This document shows, piece after piece, positions 35,599 to 45,075 of a stretch of 64,000 nt of DNA. The notes below the pieces were generated by a model. That model worked only from the letters and a program-made list of their open reading frames with translations. It was not told the origin of the DNA and ran no database searches. A program made the position numbers and the translations under genes. The stretch's first letter is position 1. Every line of letters starts with the position of its first letter. Source of the DNA: Massilia putida (GTDB lineage: Bacteria; Pseudomonadota; Gammaproteobacteria; Burkholderiales; Burkholderiaceae_D); contig NZ_CP019038.1 in NCBI RefSeq assembly GCF_001941825.1, forward strand, positions 4,216,001-4,280,000, written 5' to 3'.

Positions 35599-36003
35599 TT
35601 ATTTGATCAGGGGCAGGCCGGCAGCCATCCAGGCCGCGATACCGCCTTCCAGGCCATAGATATCTTCGAACCCTGCCGCTTTCAACAGGCGCGCCGCTTT
35701 ATCGGCGTGTTTGCCGTCTTGATCGACGACAATGATGGTCTTGACCCTCGACTTGTCCAGCTCGCTGGTACGATTGCCCAAGTCTGCCAGCGGAATGTGT
35801 TTCGCGTCGCGCAGGTGCCCGTTGGCAAATGCGTCGGCGCCGCGCACATCGATCACGGCGGTGGATTTACCGCGGTTGATCATCTGGGTGGCCTGCAGCG
35901 GCGATGCCACACGGCCACGCGGCGCCAGCGATAACCATAGCAGCGCGCCCCCCGACAGGACGGCGATCGCAACAGTGATGAAATGGTCGATGATGAATTT
36001 CAC
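35599..36003 (-). CDS. Membrane-anchored rhodanese-like protein
   Basis: 134 residues from a GTG at 36003. One N-terminal transmembrane helix (residues 9-27) precedes a rhodanese domain: STAVIDVRGADAFANGHLRDAKHIPLADL. The loop where catalytic Cys would be reads VVDQDGKHADKAARLL, so the usual Cys is replaced by Asp and the domain is likely non-catalytic. Function unknown, perhaps sulfur or phosphate signalling. It lies 17 bases upstream of grxC. Confidence 0.85.
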   Translation of the reverse strand: MKFIIDHFITVAIAVLSGGALLWLSLAPRGRVASPLQATQMINRGKSTAVIDVRGADAFANGHLRDAKHIPLADLGNRTSELDKSRVKTIIVVDQDGKHADKAARLLKAAGFEDIYGLEGGIAAWMAAGLPLIK

Positions 36004-36091
36004 GAAGGTTCCGTTGGTTGAACTGAATCATCGCATTATAAAATAGAAGTCGGATCGGTATTTCCTGCTCACTTTTTTCTATAAAGCACCT

Positions 36092-36838
36092 ATGTACAAA
36101 ATCGTATTCATGCGCCACGGCGAGTCCACCTGGAACCTCGAGAACCGTTTCACCGGCTGGACCGATGTCGACCTGACCGAAAAAGGCGTCAACGAAGCCA
36201 AGACGGCCGGCCGCCTGCTGAAGGAAGCCGGCTTCACCTTCGACCTAGCCTACACGTCGGTCCTGAAACGTGCGATCCGCACGCTGTGGCTGGCCATGGA
36301 CGAGATGGACATGATGTGGCTGCCGGTCAAGAACGACTGGCGCCTGAACGAGCGCCATTACGGCGCCCTGCAAGGCCTGGACAAGGGCGAGACCGCCGCC
36401 AAGTTCGGCGACGAGCAGGTGCTCGTATGGCGCCGCAGCTACGACACGCCGCCGCCCGCGCTGGAAGCGAACGATCCGCGCACGTCGTTCAACGATCCGC
36501 GCTACGCCGGCCTCGACAAGGCGCAGATCCCGCTGACCGAATGCCTGAAGGACACCGTCGCCCGCGTGATGCCGGCCTGGGACGAAGAAATCGCCCCGGC
36601 CATCCGTGCCGGCAAGCAGATCCTGATCTCGGCCCACGGCAACAGCCTGCGCGCCGTGATCAAGATGCTGGACAACATCAGCGACACCGACATCGTCGGC
36701 CTGAACATCCCGAACGGCACCCCGCTCGTGTATGAACTGGACGCGGACCTGAAGCCGATCCGTCATTACTACCTGGGCGACCAGGAAGCGATCGCGGCCG
36801 CCATGGCCGCCGTGGCCAACCAAGGGAAGGCGAAGTAA
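36092..36838 (+). CDS. gpmA: 2,3-bisphosphoglycerate-dependent phosphoglycerate mutase
   Basis: 248 residues. The catalytic [27 protein letters not shown] is at the start, [21 protein letters not shown] follows with the acid/base Glu, and [19 protein letters not shown] carries the second His. Length is standard for cofactor-dependent GpmA. It interconverts 3- and 2-phosphoglycerate in glycolysis. It is divergent from the rhodanese gene, 88 bases apart. Confidence 0.96.
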   Translation: MYKIVFMRHGESTWNLENRFTGWTDVDLTEKGVNEAKTAGRLLKEAGFTFDLAYTSVLKRAIRTLWLAMDEMDMMWLPVKNDWRLNERHYGALQGLDKGETAAKFGDEQVLVWRRSYDTPPPALEANDPRTSFNDPRYAGLDKAQIPLTECLKDTVARVMPAWDEEIAPAIRAGKQILISAHGNSLRAVIKMLDNISDTDIVGLNIPNGTPLVYELDADLKPIRHYYLGDQEAIAAAMAAVANQGKAK

Positions 36839-36841
36839 GTC

Positions 36842-38317
36842 TTGCTTTCCTTCGTGAAGTCGACGTCCGCGGGCCTGTCCGTCCGCGGCAAGCTGTTGTG
36901 CGGCCTGGTGGCCTGTGCGTTCGCCTTCGGCGGCGCGCAGGCGGCGCCGCGCCAGACCGAGCGCAGCAAGCAAAAAGCCGCCGCCGAGGCGGCGCGCGCC
37001 GGTATCCAGCAAAAACTCAGTGCGCTCAAGAAAGACATCAGCCGCACCGAGAGCGAAAAGGAAGACGCGGCCGACGAGCTGGCCGAGTCGGAAGAAGCGA
37101 TCTCCGACGCCAACCGCTCGCTGCGCGAACTGGCCGACGAGCAGGCTGCCACCAATGCCAAGCTGAAGGATCTCGCGACCGAAGAGGCGCGCCTTGGCGA
37201 GACCATCGCGGTCCAGAAGCGCCAACTGGCCAAGCTGTTGCGCGAACACTATGTTGCCGGCAACGAGGACCGCATCAAGCTGCTGCTGTCGGGCGATAAC
37301 CCGAACCGGATCAACCGCGACCTGCAGATGATGGCCTATGTGTCGCAGGCGCAAGCCAAACTATTGAATTCCCTGCGCGCGAACCTGGCGGCCGTCGAGG
37401 CGAATCACGCCGAGACGCAGAACGCCAAGGACGAGCTGGAAGAAATCGCACAAGAGCAGAAGTCGCAGAAGGCGCTGCTCGAAAAAGAAAAGAGCAAGCG
37501 CGCCACCCTGCTGGCGAATCTGTCGAGCAAGCTGACGGACCAGCGCAAGCAGGCGAGCCGCCTGGAACAGGACGAGCAGCGCATGAGCGGCCTCGTCGAC
37601 CGCCTGACGCGCCTGATCCGCGAACAGGAAATCGCGGCCGCCGCCGAGCGCAAGCGACAACAGGAACTGGCCGCCGCGCGCGCGAAAGCGGCCGCCGAAG
37701 CGAAAGAACGCGCGCTGGCGCGGGCCAAGGCGCAGCGCGAAGAGCGCGAACGCCTGGCGCGCGAAGCGGCCAGGGAAGCGGCCAAGACCGGCAAGCCCGT
37801 TAAACCGTTGCCGCCGCCGAAGCCCGAGCCGGAAGAGACGCGGGTGGCCGAGGAGCCGGCACCGAAACCGGAAGCACCGCAGCGCCGTGCCGACACGGCA
37901 CTGGCCGCCGACCTGCCGAGCGGCGCCTTCGAAAGCCTGCGCGGCCGCCTGCCGGCCCCGATCGCCGGCAAGATCGTTGCCCGTTTCGGCGCCAAGCGCG
38001 GCGACGGCCCGACGTGGCGCGGCATGTTCATCAAGGCGCCGGAAGGCACCGATGTGCGCGCCATCGCGGCCGGCCGTGTCGTGTTCGCCAACTGGATGCG
38101 CGGCTACGGTAATTTGATCATCGTCAACCACGGCGGCGAGTACCTGTCGATCTACGGCAACAACCAGACGCTGATGAAGCAGGCCGGCGACGCCGTCAAG
38201 CCGGGTGACGTCATCGCCAGTGCGGGCAACACCGGCGGTAACGAGGAATCAGGGCTATACTTTGAGCTCAGGCATCTCGGGAAGGCTTTCGATCCGGCGG
38301 GCTGGATCAGGTTCTAA
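36842..38317 (+). CDS. envC: Murein hydrolase activator EnvC-like
   Basis: 491 residues starting at TTG (GTG at 36854 is an alternative). A signal peptide ends near GGAQAAP. A long coiled coil occupies about 40-330. A C-terminal LytM/M23 domain follows, with GTDVRAIAAGRVVFANWMRGYGNLIIVNHGG and SGLYFELRHLGKAFDP. The zinc ligands of active M23 peptidases are not kept (LYFELR where HxH is expected), as in EnvC, which activates septal amidases rather than cutting itself. Its start is three bases after gpmA, so the two are cotranscribed. Near 310-350 there is a Pro/Glu-rich linker. Confidence 0.87.
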   Translation: MLSFVKSTSAGLSVRGKLLCGLVACAFAFGGAQAAPRQTERSKQKAAAEAARAGIQQKLSALKKDISRTESEKEDAADELAESEEAISDANRSLRELADEQAATNAKLKDLATEEARLGETIAVQKRQLAKLLREHYVAGNEDRIKLLLSGDNPNRINRDLQMMAYVSQAQAKLLNSLRANLAAVEANHAETQNAKDELEEIAQEQKSQKALLEKEKSKRATLLANLSSKLTDQRKQASRLEQDEQRMSGLVDRLTRLIREQEIAAAAERKRQQELAAARAKAAAEAKERALARAKAQREERERLAREAAREAAKTGKPVKPLPPPKPEPEETRVAEEPAPKPEAPQRRADTALAADLPSGAFESLRGRLPAPIAGKIVARFGAKRGDGPTWRGMFIKAPEGTDVRAIAAGRVVFANWMRGYGNLIIVNHGGEYLSIYGNNQTLMKQAGDAVKPGDVIASAGNTGGNEESGLYFELRHLGKAFDPAGWIRF

Positions 38318-38345
38318 TTTCCGGAAGCACAATCCAGGAACAAGC

Positions 38346-39842
38346 ATGGGCAAGAAACTCAAGAACCTCGGTCTGATCGGCCTCGGCATGGTGGCCGGGG
38401 TGGCCGCCTCGGTCCAGTACTCGGCACTGGCGCAAAAAGGCGGCGACGCCCCGTTGCCGCTGGACGAACTGCGCCAGCTCGCCGATGTGTACGCCCTCAT
38501 CAAGAGCGATTACGTCGAGAAGGTCGACGACAAGAAGCTGTTGTCGGACGCCATCGCCGGCATGGTGAATTCGCTCGATCCGCACTCGGTCTACCTGGAC
38601 CAGAAGGACTTCGCCGAGATGCGCGAAGAGGTGCAGGGCCGCTTCGTCGGCCTCGGCATCGAGATCGCGATGGAGGACGGCTACGTCAAGATCGTATCGC
38701 CCATCGACGATTCGCCCGCCTACCGCGCCGGCATCAAGGCTGGCGATCTGATCACCCGCATCGACAACGTGCCCGTGAAGGGCCTGTCGCTGGACGACGC
38801 CATCAAACGCATGCGCGGCGAGCCGCACAGCAAGGTGATGCTGACCATCGCCCGCCGCGGCGCCGACGCGCCGTGGGTCGTGCCCGTCGAGCGCGAGGAA
38901 ATCCACGTGGCCAGCGTCAAGGCAAAGATGATCGAGCCCGGCTACGCCTGGCTGCGCATCAACCAGTTCCAGGAAGAGACCGTCGACGAGGTTGCCGACA
39001 AGCTCAAGGATTTATACGCCCGTAACCCGAACATCAAGGGGCTCGTGCTCGATTTGCGCAACGATCCGGGCGGCCTGTTGCCGAGCGCGATCGGCGTGTC
39101 GGCCGCGTTCCTGCCGGCGAACGACGTGATCGTGTCGACGAAGGGCCAGCTGGCCGAATCGAATACGACGTTCTACGGGCGGCGCGAATTCTATGCCGTC
39201 AAGCCGGGCGCCGATCCGCTGGCGAAACTGCCGGCCGCACTGAAAACCGTGCCGATGGTGGTGCTGGTCAACACGGGCTCGGCATCGGCGTCGGAAATCG
39301 TCGCGGGCGCCTTGCAGGATTACAAGCGCGCCATCGTGATGGGCAGCCAGACGTTCGGCAAGGGATCCGTGCAGACCTTGCGCCAGCTGACGCCGGACAC
39401 GGCCGTCAAGCTGACGACGGCACGTTACTTCACGCCGAAAGGCCGCTCGATCCAGGCGCTGGGCATCGTGCCCGATCTCAAGGTCGACGAGACGCCCGAA
39501 GGCGACGGCCTGAACGCCGTGCGCGTGCGCGAAGCCGACCTGGATCACCATCTGAAGAACGAAGCGGCCGACAGCAAGAGCGCCAATGCGAAGTCGCGCC
39601 GCGACGAGCTCGAGGAAGAACAGTTCACCGTCGCCGCGCTGAAGAACGCCAAGCCGGTCGAATTCGGCGGCAAGGACGATTTCCAGCTGGCGCAAGCCCT
39701 CAATCACTTCAAGGGCCTGAAGGTGGAACTGGCCAAGGCCGATCCGGACGCCGATAAGCCGGCGCCGGCCAAGCTGCCGGGCCAGGAGCAGAAGCCGGCC
39801 GAGATCAAGGACGGCGCCAAGCCGCCTGCGCCGAAGCGATGA
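38346..39842 (+). CDS. ctpA: C-terminal processing peptidase (S41) CtpA
   Basis: 498 residues. A signal-anchor is followed by the N-terminal helical region (YALIKSDYVEKVDDKKLLSDAIAGMVNSLDPHSVYL). A PDZ domain lies around 90-170 (VQGRFVGLGIEIAMEDGYVKIVSPIDDSPAYRAGIKAGD). The S41 core has catalytic Ser in VNTGSASASEIVAGAL and Lys in TFGKGSVQTL. It is a periplasmic Ser-Lys protease for specific C-termini, often of peptidoglycan enzymes; the adjacent envC-like gene fits that theme. The tail is Lys/Ala/Pro-rich. Its stop overlaps the next start. Confidence 0.93.
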   Translation: MGKKLKNLGLIGLGMVAGVAASVQYSALAQKGGDAPLPLDELRQLADVYALIKSDYVEKVDDKKLLSDAIAGMVNSLDPHSVYLDQKDFAEMREEVQGRFVGLGIEIAMEDGYVKIVSPIDDSPAYRAGIKAGDLITRIDNVPVKGLSLDDAIKRMRGEPHSKVMLTIARRGADAPWVVPVEREEIHVASVKAKMIEPGYAWLRINQFQEETVDEVADKLKDLYARNPNIKGLVLDLRNDPGGLLPSAIGVSAAFLPANDVIVSTKGQLAESNTTFYGRREFYAVKPGADPLAKLPAALKTVPMVVLVNTGSASASEIVAGALQDYKRAIVMGSQTFGKGSVQTLRQLTPDTAVKLTTARYFTPKGRSIQALGIVPDLKVDETPEGDGLNAVRVREADLDHHLKNEAADSKSANAKSRRDELEEEQFTVAALKNAKPVEFGGKDDFQLAQALNHFKGLKVELAKADPDADKPAPAKLPGQEQKPAEIKDGAKPPAPKR

Positions 39843-40594
39843 ACGACCAGCAACTGCTGCGTTATTCGCGCCATATCCTGCTCGACGAGATCGGCATCGA
39901 AGGCCAGGAACGCCTGCTGCGCGCGCGCGTGCTCGTGATCGGCGCCGGCGGCCTCGGCTCGCCGGCCGCGCTGTATCTGGCGGCGGGGGGCGTCGGGCGC
40001 CTGACCCTCGTCGACGACGATACCGTCGACCTGACGAATCTGCAGCGCCAGGTGATGCACACGACGGCGCGCGTGGGCCAGCCAAAGGTCGAGTCCGGCC
40101 GTGAAGCCCTGCATCAGATCAATCCCGACGTCGAGGTCGTCGCCTTGCGCGAACGCGCCGATTCCGCGCGTCTGGCGGAACTTGTTGGCGCTGCCGATGT
40201 CGTACTTGATTGCAGCGACAACTTCGCCACCCGCCACGCCATCAACCGTGCCTGCGTTGCCGCCGGCGTTCCGCTCGTTGCCGGCGCCGCGATCCGTTTC
40301 GACGGGCAGATCTCGGTCTACGACGTGCGCGACCCGGCATCGCCCTGCTATGCCTGCCTGTTCCCGGAGGATGGCAAGTTCGAGGAAGTGGCGTGCAGCA
40401 CCATGGGCGTGTTCGCACCGCTGGTCGGCATCATCGGTGCCATGCAGGCGGCCGAGGCGCTCAAGCTGCTGGCCAGGAGCGGCCGTTCGCTGGCCGGCCG
40501 GCTGCAGATGCTGGACGGGCGCAACATGGAATGGACGGAAATCGGCGTGGCGCGCAACCCGTGCTGCCCGGTCTGCGCGGGGCGACCGGCGTAG
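39839..40594 (+). CDS. moeB: ThiF/MoeB-family sulfur-carrier adenylyltransferase
   Basis: 251 residues. LLRYSRHILLDEIGIEGQERL is the family start, VLVIGAGGLGSPAALYLAAGGVG binds ATP, VDLTNLQRQVMH with DCSDNFATRHAINRAC follow. Two Cys pairs (PCYACLF and CCPVCAG) bind the structural zinc. The reactive Cys lies in FEEVACSTMGVFAPLVG. It adenylates the C-terminus of a small sulfur carrier (MoaD or ThiS type); which one cannot be told here. ATGA overlap with ctpA indicates coupling. Confidence 0.92.
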   Translation: MNDQQLLRYSRHILLDEIGIEGQERLLRARVLVIGAGGLGSPAALYLAAGGVGRLTLVDDDTVDLTNLQRQVMHTTARVGQPKVESGREALHQINPDVEVVALRERADSARLAELVGAADVVLDCSDNFATRHAINRACVAAGVPLVAGAAIRFDGQISVYDVRDPASPCYACLFPEDGKFEEVACSTMGVFAPLVGIIGAMQAAEALKLLARSGRSLAGRLQMLDGRNMEWTEIGVARNPCCPVCAGRPA

Positions 40595-40664
40595 AATGAA
40601 GCTGCGGTATCCGGCCGCTCACGCCGAAAGTGTCTTTCTGCGCCGTCTATCTTACAATTAGACA

Positions 40665-40734
40665 ATTTTCCGAACGAGTTGGAATATTTTCCAAACGACT
40701 TTTAACGTCACGAGGTCGCGTTCGGCCTTATACT
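40665..40734 (+). promoter_or_regulatory. Paired repeat and -10 box upstream of the T2SS operon
   Basis: ATTTTCCGAACGA at 40665-40677 is repeated as ATTTTCCAAACGA at 40686-40698, 21 bases apart (two helical turns). TTGGAATATTTTCCAA at 40679-40694 is a perfect 16-base palindrome overlapping the second copy. A TATACT at 40729-40734, about 27 bases before gspG, could be the -10; there is no good -35. This looks like a regulator site positioned to activate gspG-C. The regulator is unknown. Confidence 0.5.
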
Positions 40735-40760
40735 GTTTTTTCGACACATTCATCACATCT

Positions 40761-41216
40761 ATGCAGAACTTCAAGCATCGTTTCGCGCGGCAGCGCCGCC
40801 AGGGCGGTTTCACCCTCGTCGAAATCATGGTCGTCGTGGTCATCATCGGCATCCTGGGCGCGCTCGTCGTGCCCAAGCTGCTGGGCCGAACGGGCGAGTC
40901 GCGCGTGACCGCGGCCCGCGTCGACATTGCCACCCTGATGTCCGCGCTCAAGCTGTACAAGCTCGACAACCAGCGCTATCCGACCACCGAACAAGGCCTG
41001 CAAGCCCTCGTCCAGAAGCCGACCAGCGGCCCCCCCGCCAACGGCTGGAAGGAAGGCGGTTACCTCGAGAAGCTGCCGAAAGACCCGTGGGGCAATCCGT
41101 ACCAGTACCTGTCGCCTGGCCTGCACGGCGAGGTCGACGTGTTCTCGCTGGGCGCGGACGGCCAGCCGGGCGGCACCGGCGAGGACGCCGACATCGGCTC
41201 GTGGGACAACAAATAA
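40761..41216 (+). CDS. gspG: Type II secretion major pseudopilin GspG
   Basis: 151 residues. Prepilin leader RQRRQGG with cleavage before FTLVEIMVVVVIIGIL (Glu5 present), then the GspG-typical VDIATLMSALKLYKLDNQRYPTTEQGLQALV and LPKDPWGNPYQYLSPG with a Ca-binding style C-terminus (SLGADGQPGGTGEDADIGSWD). It is the main subunit of the periplasmic pseudopilus. It heads the operon; no strong ribosome site is seen before the ATG. Confidence 0.96.
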   Translation: MQNFKHRFARQRRQGGFTLVEIMVVVVIIGILGALVVPKLLGRTGESRVTAARVDIATLMSALKLYKLDNQRYPTTEQGLQALVQKPTSGPPANGWKEGGYLEKLPKDPWGNPYQYLSPGLHGEVDVFSLGADGQPGGTGEDADIGSWDNK

Positions 41217-41229
41217 CCCCGATACGCCG

Positions 41230-41730
41230 ATGACCAAGCGCGCGCGCGGCGTCCCGCGCCTGCCCGGCTCGCCGGGCCACCGCGGCTTCACCCTGGTGGA
41301 GATCATGGTCGTGATGGTCATCATCGGCGTCACGCTGGGACTGGCGAGCCTCAACGCCATCCCGAGTCCCCACCAGGACCTGCAGAAGGAAGCGCAACGC
41401 CTCGCCCTGCTGCTGCAACTGGCGCGCGACGAGGCCATCGTGCGCAACCGCCTCGTCGCGTTCGAGGCCACGCCCGAGCGCTATCACTTCCTCGTGCGCA
41501 CCGAAACGCGCTGGCAGCCGATCACGAACGACGACCTGCTGCGCGAGCGCGATTTCAAGAATGCCCCGCTGACCCTGCTGCTGGACCCGATCAGCGCGGG
41601 CACCGTCAATCCGCTGCGCATCACGTTCGGCAGCGAACCCGTCGACAAGCCGTTCGTGCTCACCCTGGCCAGCGGCAACGACCGCGTCGCCATCCGCGCC
41701 GACGGGGTCGGGCACTTCACGGTGGAGTGA
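41230..41730 (+). CDS. gspH: Type II secretion minor pseudopilin GspH
   Basis: 166 residues. The leader is longer than usual (about 22 residues) before G-FTLVEIMVVMVIIGVTLG. The body has QKEAQRLALLLQLARDEAIVRNRLVAFEA and ends in a beta-rich region, as in GspH. It forms part of the pseudopilus tip complex with GspI, J and K. It follows gspG by 13 bases. Confidence 0.9.
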   Translation: MTKRARGVPRLPGSPGHRGFTLVEIMVVMVIIGVTLGLASLNAIPSPHQDLQKEAQRLALLLQLARDEAIVRNRLVAFEATPERYHFLVRTETRWQPITNDDLLRERDFKNAPLTLLLDPISAGTVNPLRITFGSEPVDKPFVLTLASGNDRVAIRADGVGHFTVE

Positions 41731-41737
41731 GGAGGCG

Positions 41738-42130
41738 ATGATGAACCGCATCCGATTCCCGCACCGCCAACGCGGCTTCACGCTGCTGGAAGTGCTCGTG
41801 GCGCTCGTCATCGTCGGCACGGCGCTGGGCGCGGGCCTGCGTGCCGTCGGCAGCCTGACGGCCAACAGCACCGGCCTGCGCGCGTCGATGATGGCGACGT
41901 GGTCGGCCGAGAACCGCCTCGTGCAGATCCGCCTCGGCAAGGAATTCCCGGACATCGGCAAGCACAGCTTCGACTGCCCGCAGGGCGACCTGCACCTCGT
42001 GTGCCAGGAAGAAGTCATCGCCAGCCCGAATCCGCGCCTGCGCCGGGTCGAAGTGTCCGTGTTCGACATCGAAAACCCCAACCGGCGTATCGTCAAGCTG
42101 GTACAACTCGTATTGAAACCGTGGCGATGA
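41738..42130 (+). CDS. gspI: Type II secretion minor pseudopilin GspI
   Basis: 130 residues. RQRG-FTLLEVLVALVIVGTALGAGLRAVG is the type IV-like leader and helix, and AENRLVQIRLGKEFPDIG plus CQEEVIASPNPRLRRVEVSVFD is the GspI pattern. GGAGG at 41731-41735 fixes the start. The stop overlaps the gspJ start by ATGA. Confidence 0.92.
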   Translation: MMNRIRFPHRQRGFTLLEVLVALVIVGTALGAGLRAVGSLTANSTGLRASMMATWSAENRLVQIRLGKEFPDIGKHSFDCPQGDLHLVCQEEVIASPNPRLRRVEVSVFDIENPNRRIVKLVQLVLKPWR

Positions 42131-42810
42131 CGACTTACTCGCGGCCCCGCGGCTTCACGTTGGTGGAGCTGCTCGTGGCGATCAGCATCCTGGCCATCGT
42201 GGCCGTGCTCGGCTGGCGCGGGCTGGATAGCATCGTGCGTGCGCGCGTGGCCCTCACGCAGCAGATGGAAACGACGCGCGGCATGCAGCTGGCGTTTGCC
42301 CAGATGCAGAGCGACTGCGAGCACATCGTCCAGCGCGACGTCGTCGACCAGCGGCCCTATCTCCTCATCGGCGCCGACCGTTTTACGCTCGTGCGCGAAG
42401 TGTTTACGGAAAACCAGCCGTCGCGGCTGCAGGTGGTGGCCTACCGCATCGTCAACGGCACGCTGATCCGACGCGAATCGCCGCCGACGCGCGACCTGGT
42501 CCAGCTCGACGCCTTGTGGCAGGCCGTCACCAGCGATGCCGACAGCAACCCGGCCGTGGCCCTGCAGGCCGGCGTGACGGGGATGCAGGTCGCGACCTGG
42601 CTCAATAATGCATGGCGCCAGGGCGGTGTCGATCCCGGCGCGAATGCGGCCGGCACGGCGCAGGCCCCCTCCGCGGCCGCGCCGCCGCAGCAGTCCGATC
42701 AGGCGGCGCCGCCGCAAGCGGCGAACGAACCGACCGGCATGCAGGTGGCGTTGCAGGCCCAGGGCCTGCAGGCGCCGATGGTCAAGTCCTTCCTGCTGGG
42801 GGAGCCATGA
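42127..42810 (+). CDS. gspJ: Type II secretion minor pseudopilin GspJ
   Basis: 227 residues. RG-FTLVELLVAISILAIVAVLGWRGLDSI opens it, followed by LAFAQMQSDCEHIV and VAYRIVNGTLIRRESPPTR typical for GspJ. Between about residues 175 and 205 there is an Ala/Gln/Pro-rich insertion (low complexity) not present in most GspJ proteins. Stop and gspK start overlap. Confidence 0.9.
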   Translation: MTTYSRPRGFTLVELLVAISILAIVAVLGWRGLDSIVRARVALTQQMETTRGMQLAFAQMQSDCEHIVQRDVVDQRPYLLIGADRFTLVREVFTENQPSRLQVVAYRIVNGTLIRRESPPTRDLVQLDALWQAVTSDADSNPAVALQAGVTGMQVATWLNNAWRQGGVDPGANAAGTAQAPSAAAPPQQSDQAAPPQAANEPTGMQVALQAQGLQAPMVKSFLLGEP

Positions 42811-43784
42811 GATTGCGACATACACCCTGGCGCGAACGCGGCGTGGCCGTGATCACGGCGCTGCTGCTGACCACGCTGGCGATTTCCATCGTCGCAAGCC
42901 TGTTCTGGCAGCAGCAGGTGCAAGTGCGCTCGATGGAAAACCAGCGCCTGCACCTGCAGACCAAGTGGATCCTGCGCGGCGCGCTCGACTGGGCGACATT
43001 GGTCCTGTTCCAGGACGGTATCGACCATCGCGACTACACGTCGCTCGACCAGGTATGGGCGACGCCGCTGGCCGAGACGCGCCTCGACCAGTACGTCGAG
43101 CGCCAGCGGGTCGAAGGAGAAAGTTTCGATGCCAGCCTGTCCGGTAACATTGTGGACGCATGCTCGCGTTACAATTTGCGCAACCTGGGGATGGGCAAAG
43201 GGCTGCCGGATCCGCAACAGCTGGAGATTTTCAAACGCCTGCTGAACAACCTGCAGCTGGACCAGGGGCTGGCGCTGCGTGTGGCCAACTTCGTCGCGGC
43301 CGGATTGCCGGCCACGGCGGAGGACATGGCCGATCCGACGCGCCAGCCCGCGCCCGTGATCGGGGCGCCGGTGAAGATCTTGCAAGTGGAGGATTTATTG
43401 ACGGTGCAGGGCGTGACGCCGGCCGTCGTCGAGCGCCTGCGGCCGTTCGTGACCGTGCTGCCGGGAAAGACGCCGGTGAACGTCAACACGGCGCCGGCGG
43501 AAGTGCTGGCGGCCCTGATGGCGAACATGTCGGTATCGGAAGCGAATACGTTGATCGTGCGGCGCAAGCAGGCACCTTGGCGCGAGAAGACGTATTTTGA
43601 CGCGGACATCGGCGAGGGCCGGGATGCGACGCCGGGGGCGGCGAGCGTGAAAAGCGACTGGTTCCTGGTCGACACGCGGATTCGCCTGGACCGCGCCGCG
43701 CTGGATGCGCAGGCGCTGATCCACCGGTCGCCGGCTCTGGTCGCTGGCGGCGGGCCCAAAGTGGTGTGGATACGCCAATATTAA
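42807..43784 (+). CDS. gspK: Type II secretion minor pseudopilin GspK
   Basis: 325 residues. The helix ERGVAVITALLLTTLAISIVASLFW follows a short leader. As usual for GspK, the +5 Glu is absent (Thr here). The large body contains DACSRYNLRNLG and a helix-hairpin-helix region (VEDLLTVQGVTPAVVERLRPFVTVLP and VNVNTAPAEVLAALM). GspK caps the pseudopilus tip. A 79-base gap to gspL follows. Confidence 0.93.
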   Translation: MRLRHTPWRERGVAVITALLLTTLAISIVASLFWQQQVQVRSMENQRLHLQTKWILRGALDWATLVLFQDGIDHRDYTSLDQVWATPLAETRLDQYVERQRVEGESFDASLSGNIVDACSRYNLRNLGMGKGLPDPQQLEIFKRLLNNLQLDQGLALRVANFVAAGLPATAEDMADPTRQPAPVIGAPVKILQVEDLLTVQGVTPAVVERLRPFVTVLPGKTPVNVNTAPAEVLAALMANMSVSEANTLIVRRKQAPWREKTYFDADIGEGRDATPGAASVKSDWFLVDTRIRLDRAALDAQALIHRSPALVAGGGPKVVWIRQY

Positions 43785-43863
43785 AAAAGTTTTAAGTGAG
43801 GTCTCGAGGGATAGCGCAGGGCATGTTAAAACGACCAACAAGAGATCGAGAAAGCGAGACAGT

Positions 43864-45075
43864 TTGAGTACACTTTATATCCGGCATCCTGCGCGTGCCG
43901 AAGGTGAACATGCGTTGTGCCGCTTCGCCCTCGTCACCGATGACGGCGCGATCGACCAGCATGGCGAAGGACCACTGCGCAACCTGGGCGACCTGGTCGG
44001 CACGAGCCGCCGCATCGTGCTGCTGCTGGCCGCGACCGACGTCACCCTGTTGCAGGTGCAGGCGCCGCCGCTGTCCGGCGCGCGCCTGAAAGCGGCGCTG
44101 CCGGCCTTGGTCGAAGAACATATCCTGGGCGATCCGCTCGATGCCGTGCTCGTCGCGGCGCCCGAACAGCCCGACGGCACGCGGCCCATCGCCGTCGTCG
44201 AGCGCGACTGGCTGGAAGTCATCGTGAAAAGCCTGCTGGCCCAGGGCGCGCGCACCATCATGGCCGAGCCCGCGCAACTGTGCTTGCCTTTGCAGCCGGG
44301 CAGCGTCTCGGCTGCAATTTCCGGTGTCGAACTGACGTTGCGCCAGAGCCTGTTCCAGGGCTTCGGCCTCGCGCTCGATGCGACCCCGTCCGTCGTGCTG
44401 CAGACCGCGCGCGCCTTCAGCGGTGACGCCCCGCTCGTGCTGTACGTGCCGCCCGCTCAACTGGGCGAGTACCAGGCGCTGGCGCAGGAAGCCGGCCCCG
44501 GCATCACGCTCGAAGCCGACGACTGGACGCACTGGATCGCCGGTTCCAAGACCACCGCGCTGGACCTCGTGAGCGGCCTGGGCGCGGCAGGCAGCCCGGC
44601 GCGCGACTGGCGCCGCTGGCGCTGGCCGATCGCGCTCGCCGCACTGGTCATCGCCGTCAACCTGATCGGCCTGAACGTCGACTGGCTGCGCCTGCGCCGC
44701 GAAGCCAACACGATCCGCCAGTCGATGACGCAGACCTTCCGCAACGTGTATCCGCGCGAGACGGCGATCCTCGATCCGGTGCTGCAGATGCGCCAGAACG
44801 TCGCCCGCGCGCGCGCCAACACGGGCGAGGTGGCGCCCGACGAATTCACCTACCTCGCATCGGCACTGGGCGAAGCGACGCGCTCGCTCGGACGTCCGAT
44901 TGGAATTACATCAATTGAGTACCGCGAACGCGCGTTGACCGTCAAAGTCAAACCGGAAACGGTCGACCCCGGTTTGACCGGGCAGTTGCGCACGGCCCTG
45001 GCCACGCGTCGGCTCACGCTGGAAGAAGCGGCGCCGGGCAACTGGGTCATCCGCAGCACGGGAGCCAAACCATGA
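43864..45075 (+). CDS. gspL: Type II secretion inner-membrane protein GspL
   Basis: 403 residues from TTG at 43864. A cytoplasmic actin-like domain (about 1-245: LLAATDVTLLQVQAPPLSGARLKAALPALVEEHIL) is followed by one transmembrane helix near 258-278 (WPIALAALVIAVNLIGLNV) and a periplasmic ferredoxin-like domain. It recruits GspE to the membrane through GspM and GspL contacts. AGCGAGACAG serves as a weak ribosome site; no ATG gives the family N-terminus. Confidence 0.9.
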   Translation: MSTLYIRHPARAEGEHALCRFALVTDDGAIDQHGEGPLRNLGDLVGTSRRIVLLLAATDVTLLQVQAPPLSGARLKAALPALVEEHILGDPLDAVLVAAPEQPDGTRPIAVVERDWLEVIVKSLLAQGARTIMAEPAQLCLPLQPGSVSAAISGVELTLRQSLFQGFGLALDATPSVVLQTARAFSGDAPLVLYVPPAQLGEYQALAQEAGPGITLEADDWTHWIAGSKTTALDLVSGLGAAGSPARDWRRWRWPIALAALVIAVNLIGLNVDWLRLRREANTIRQSMTQTFRNVYPRETAILDPVLQMRQNVARARANTGEVAPDEFTYLASALGEATRSLGRPIGITSIEYRERALTVKVKPETVDPGLTGQLRTALATRRLTLEEAAPGNWVIRSTGAKP

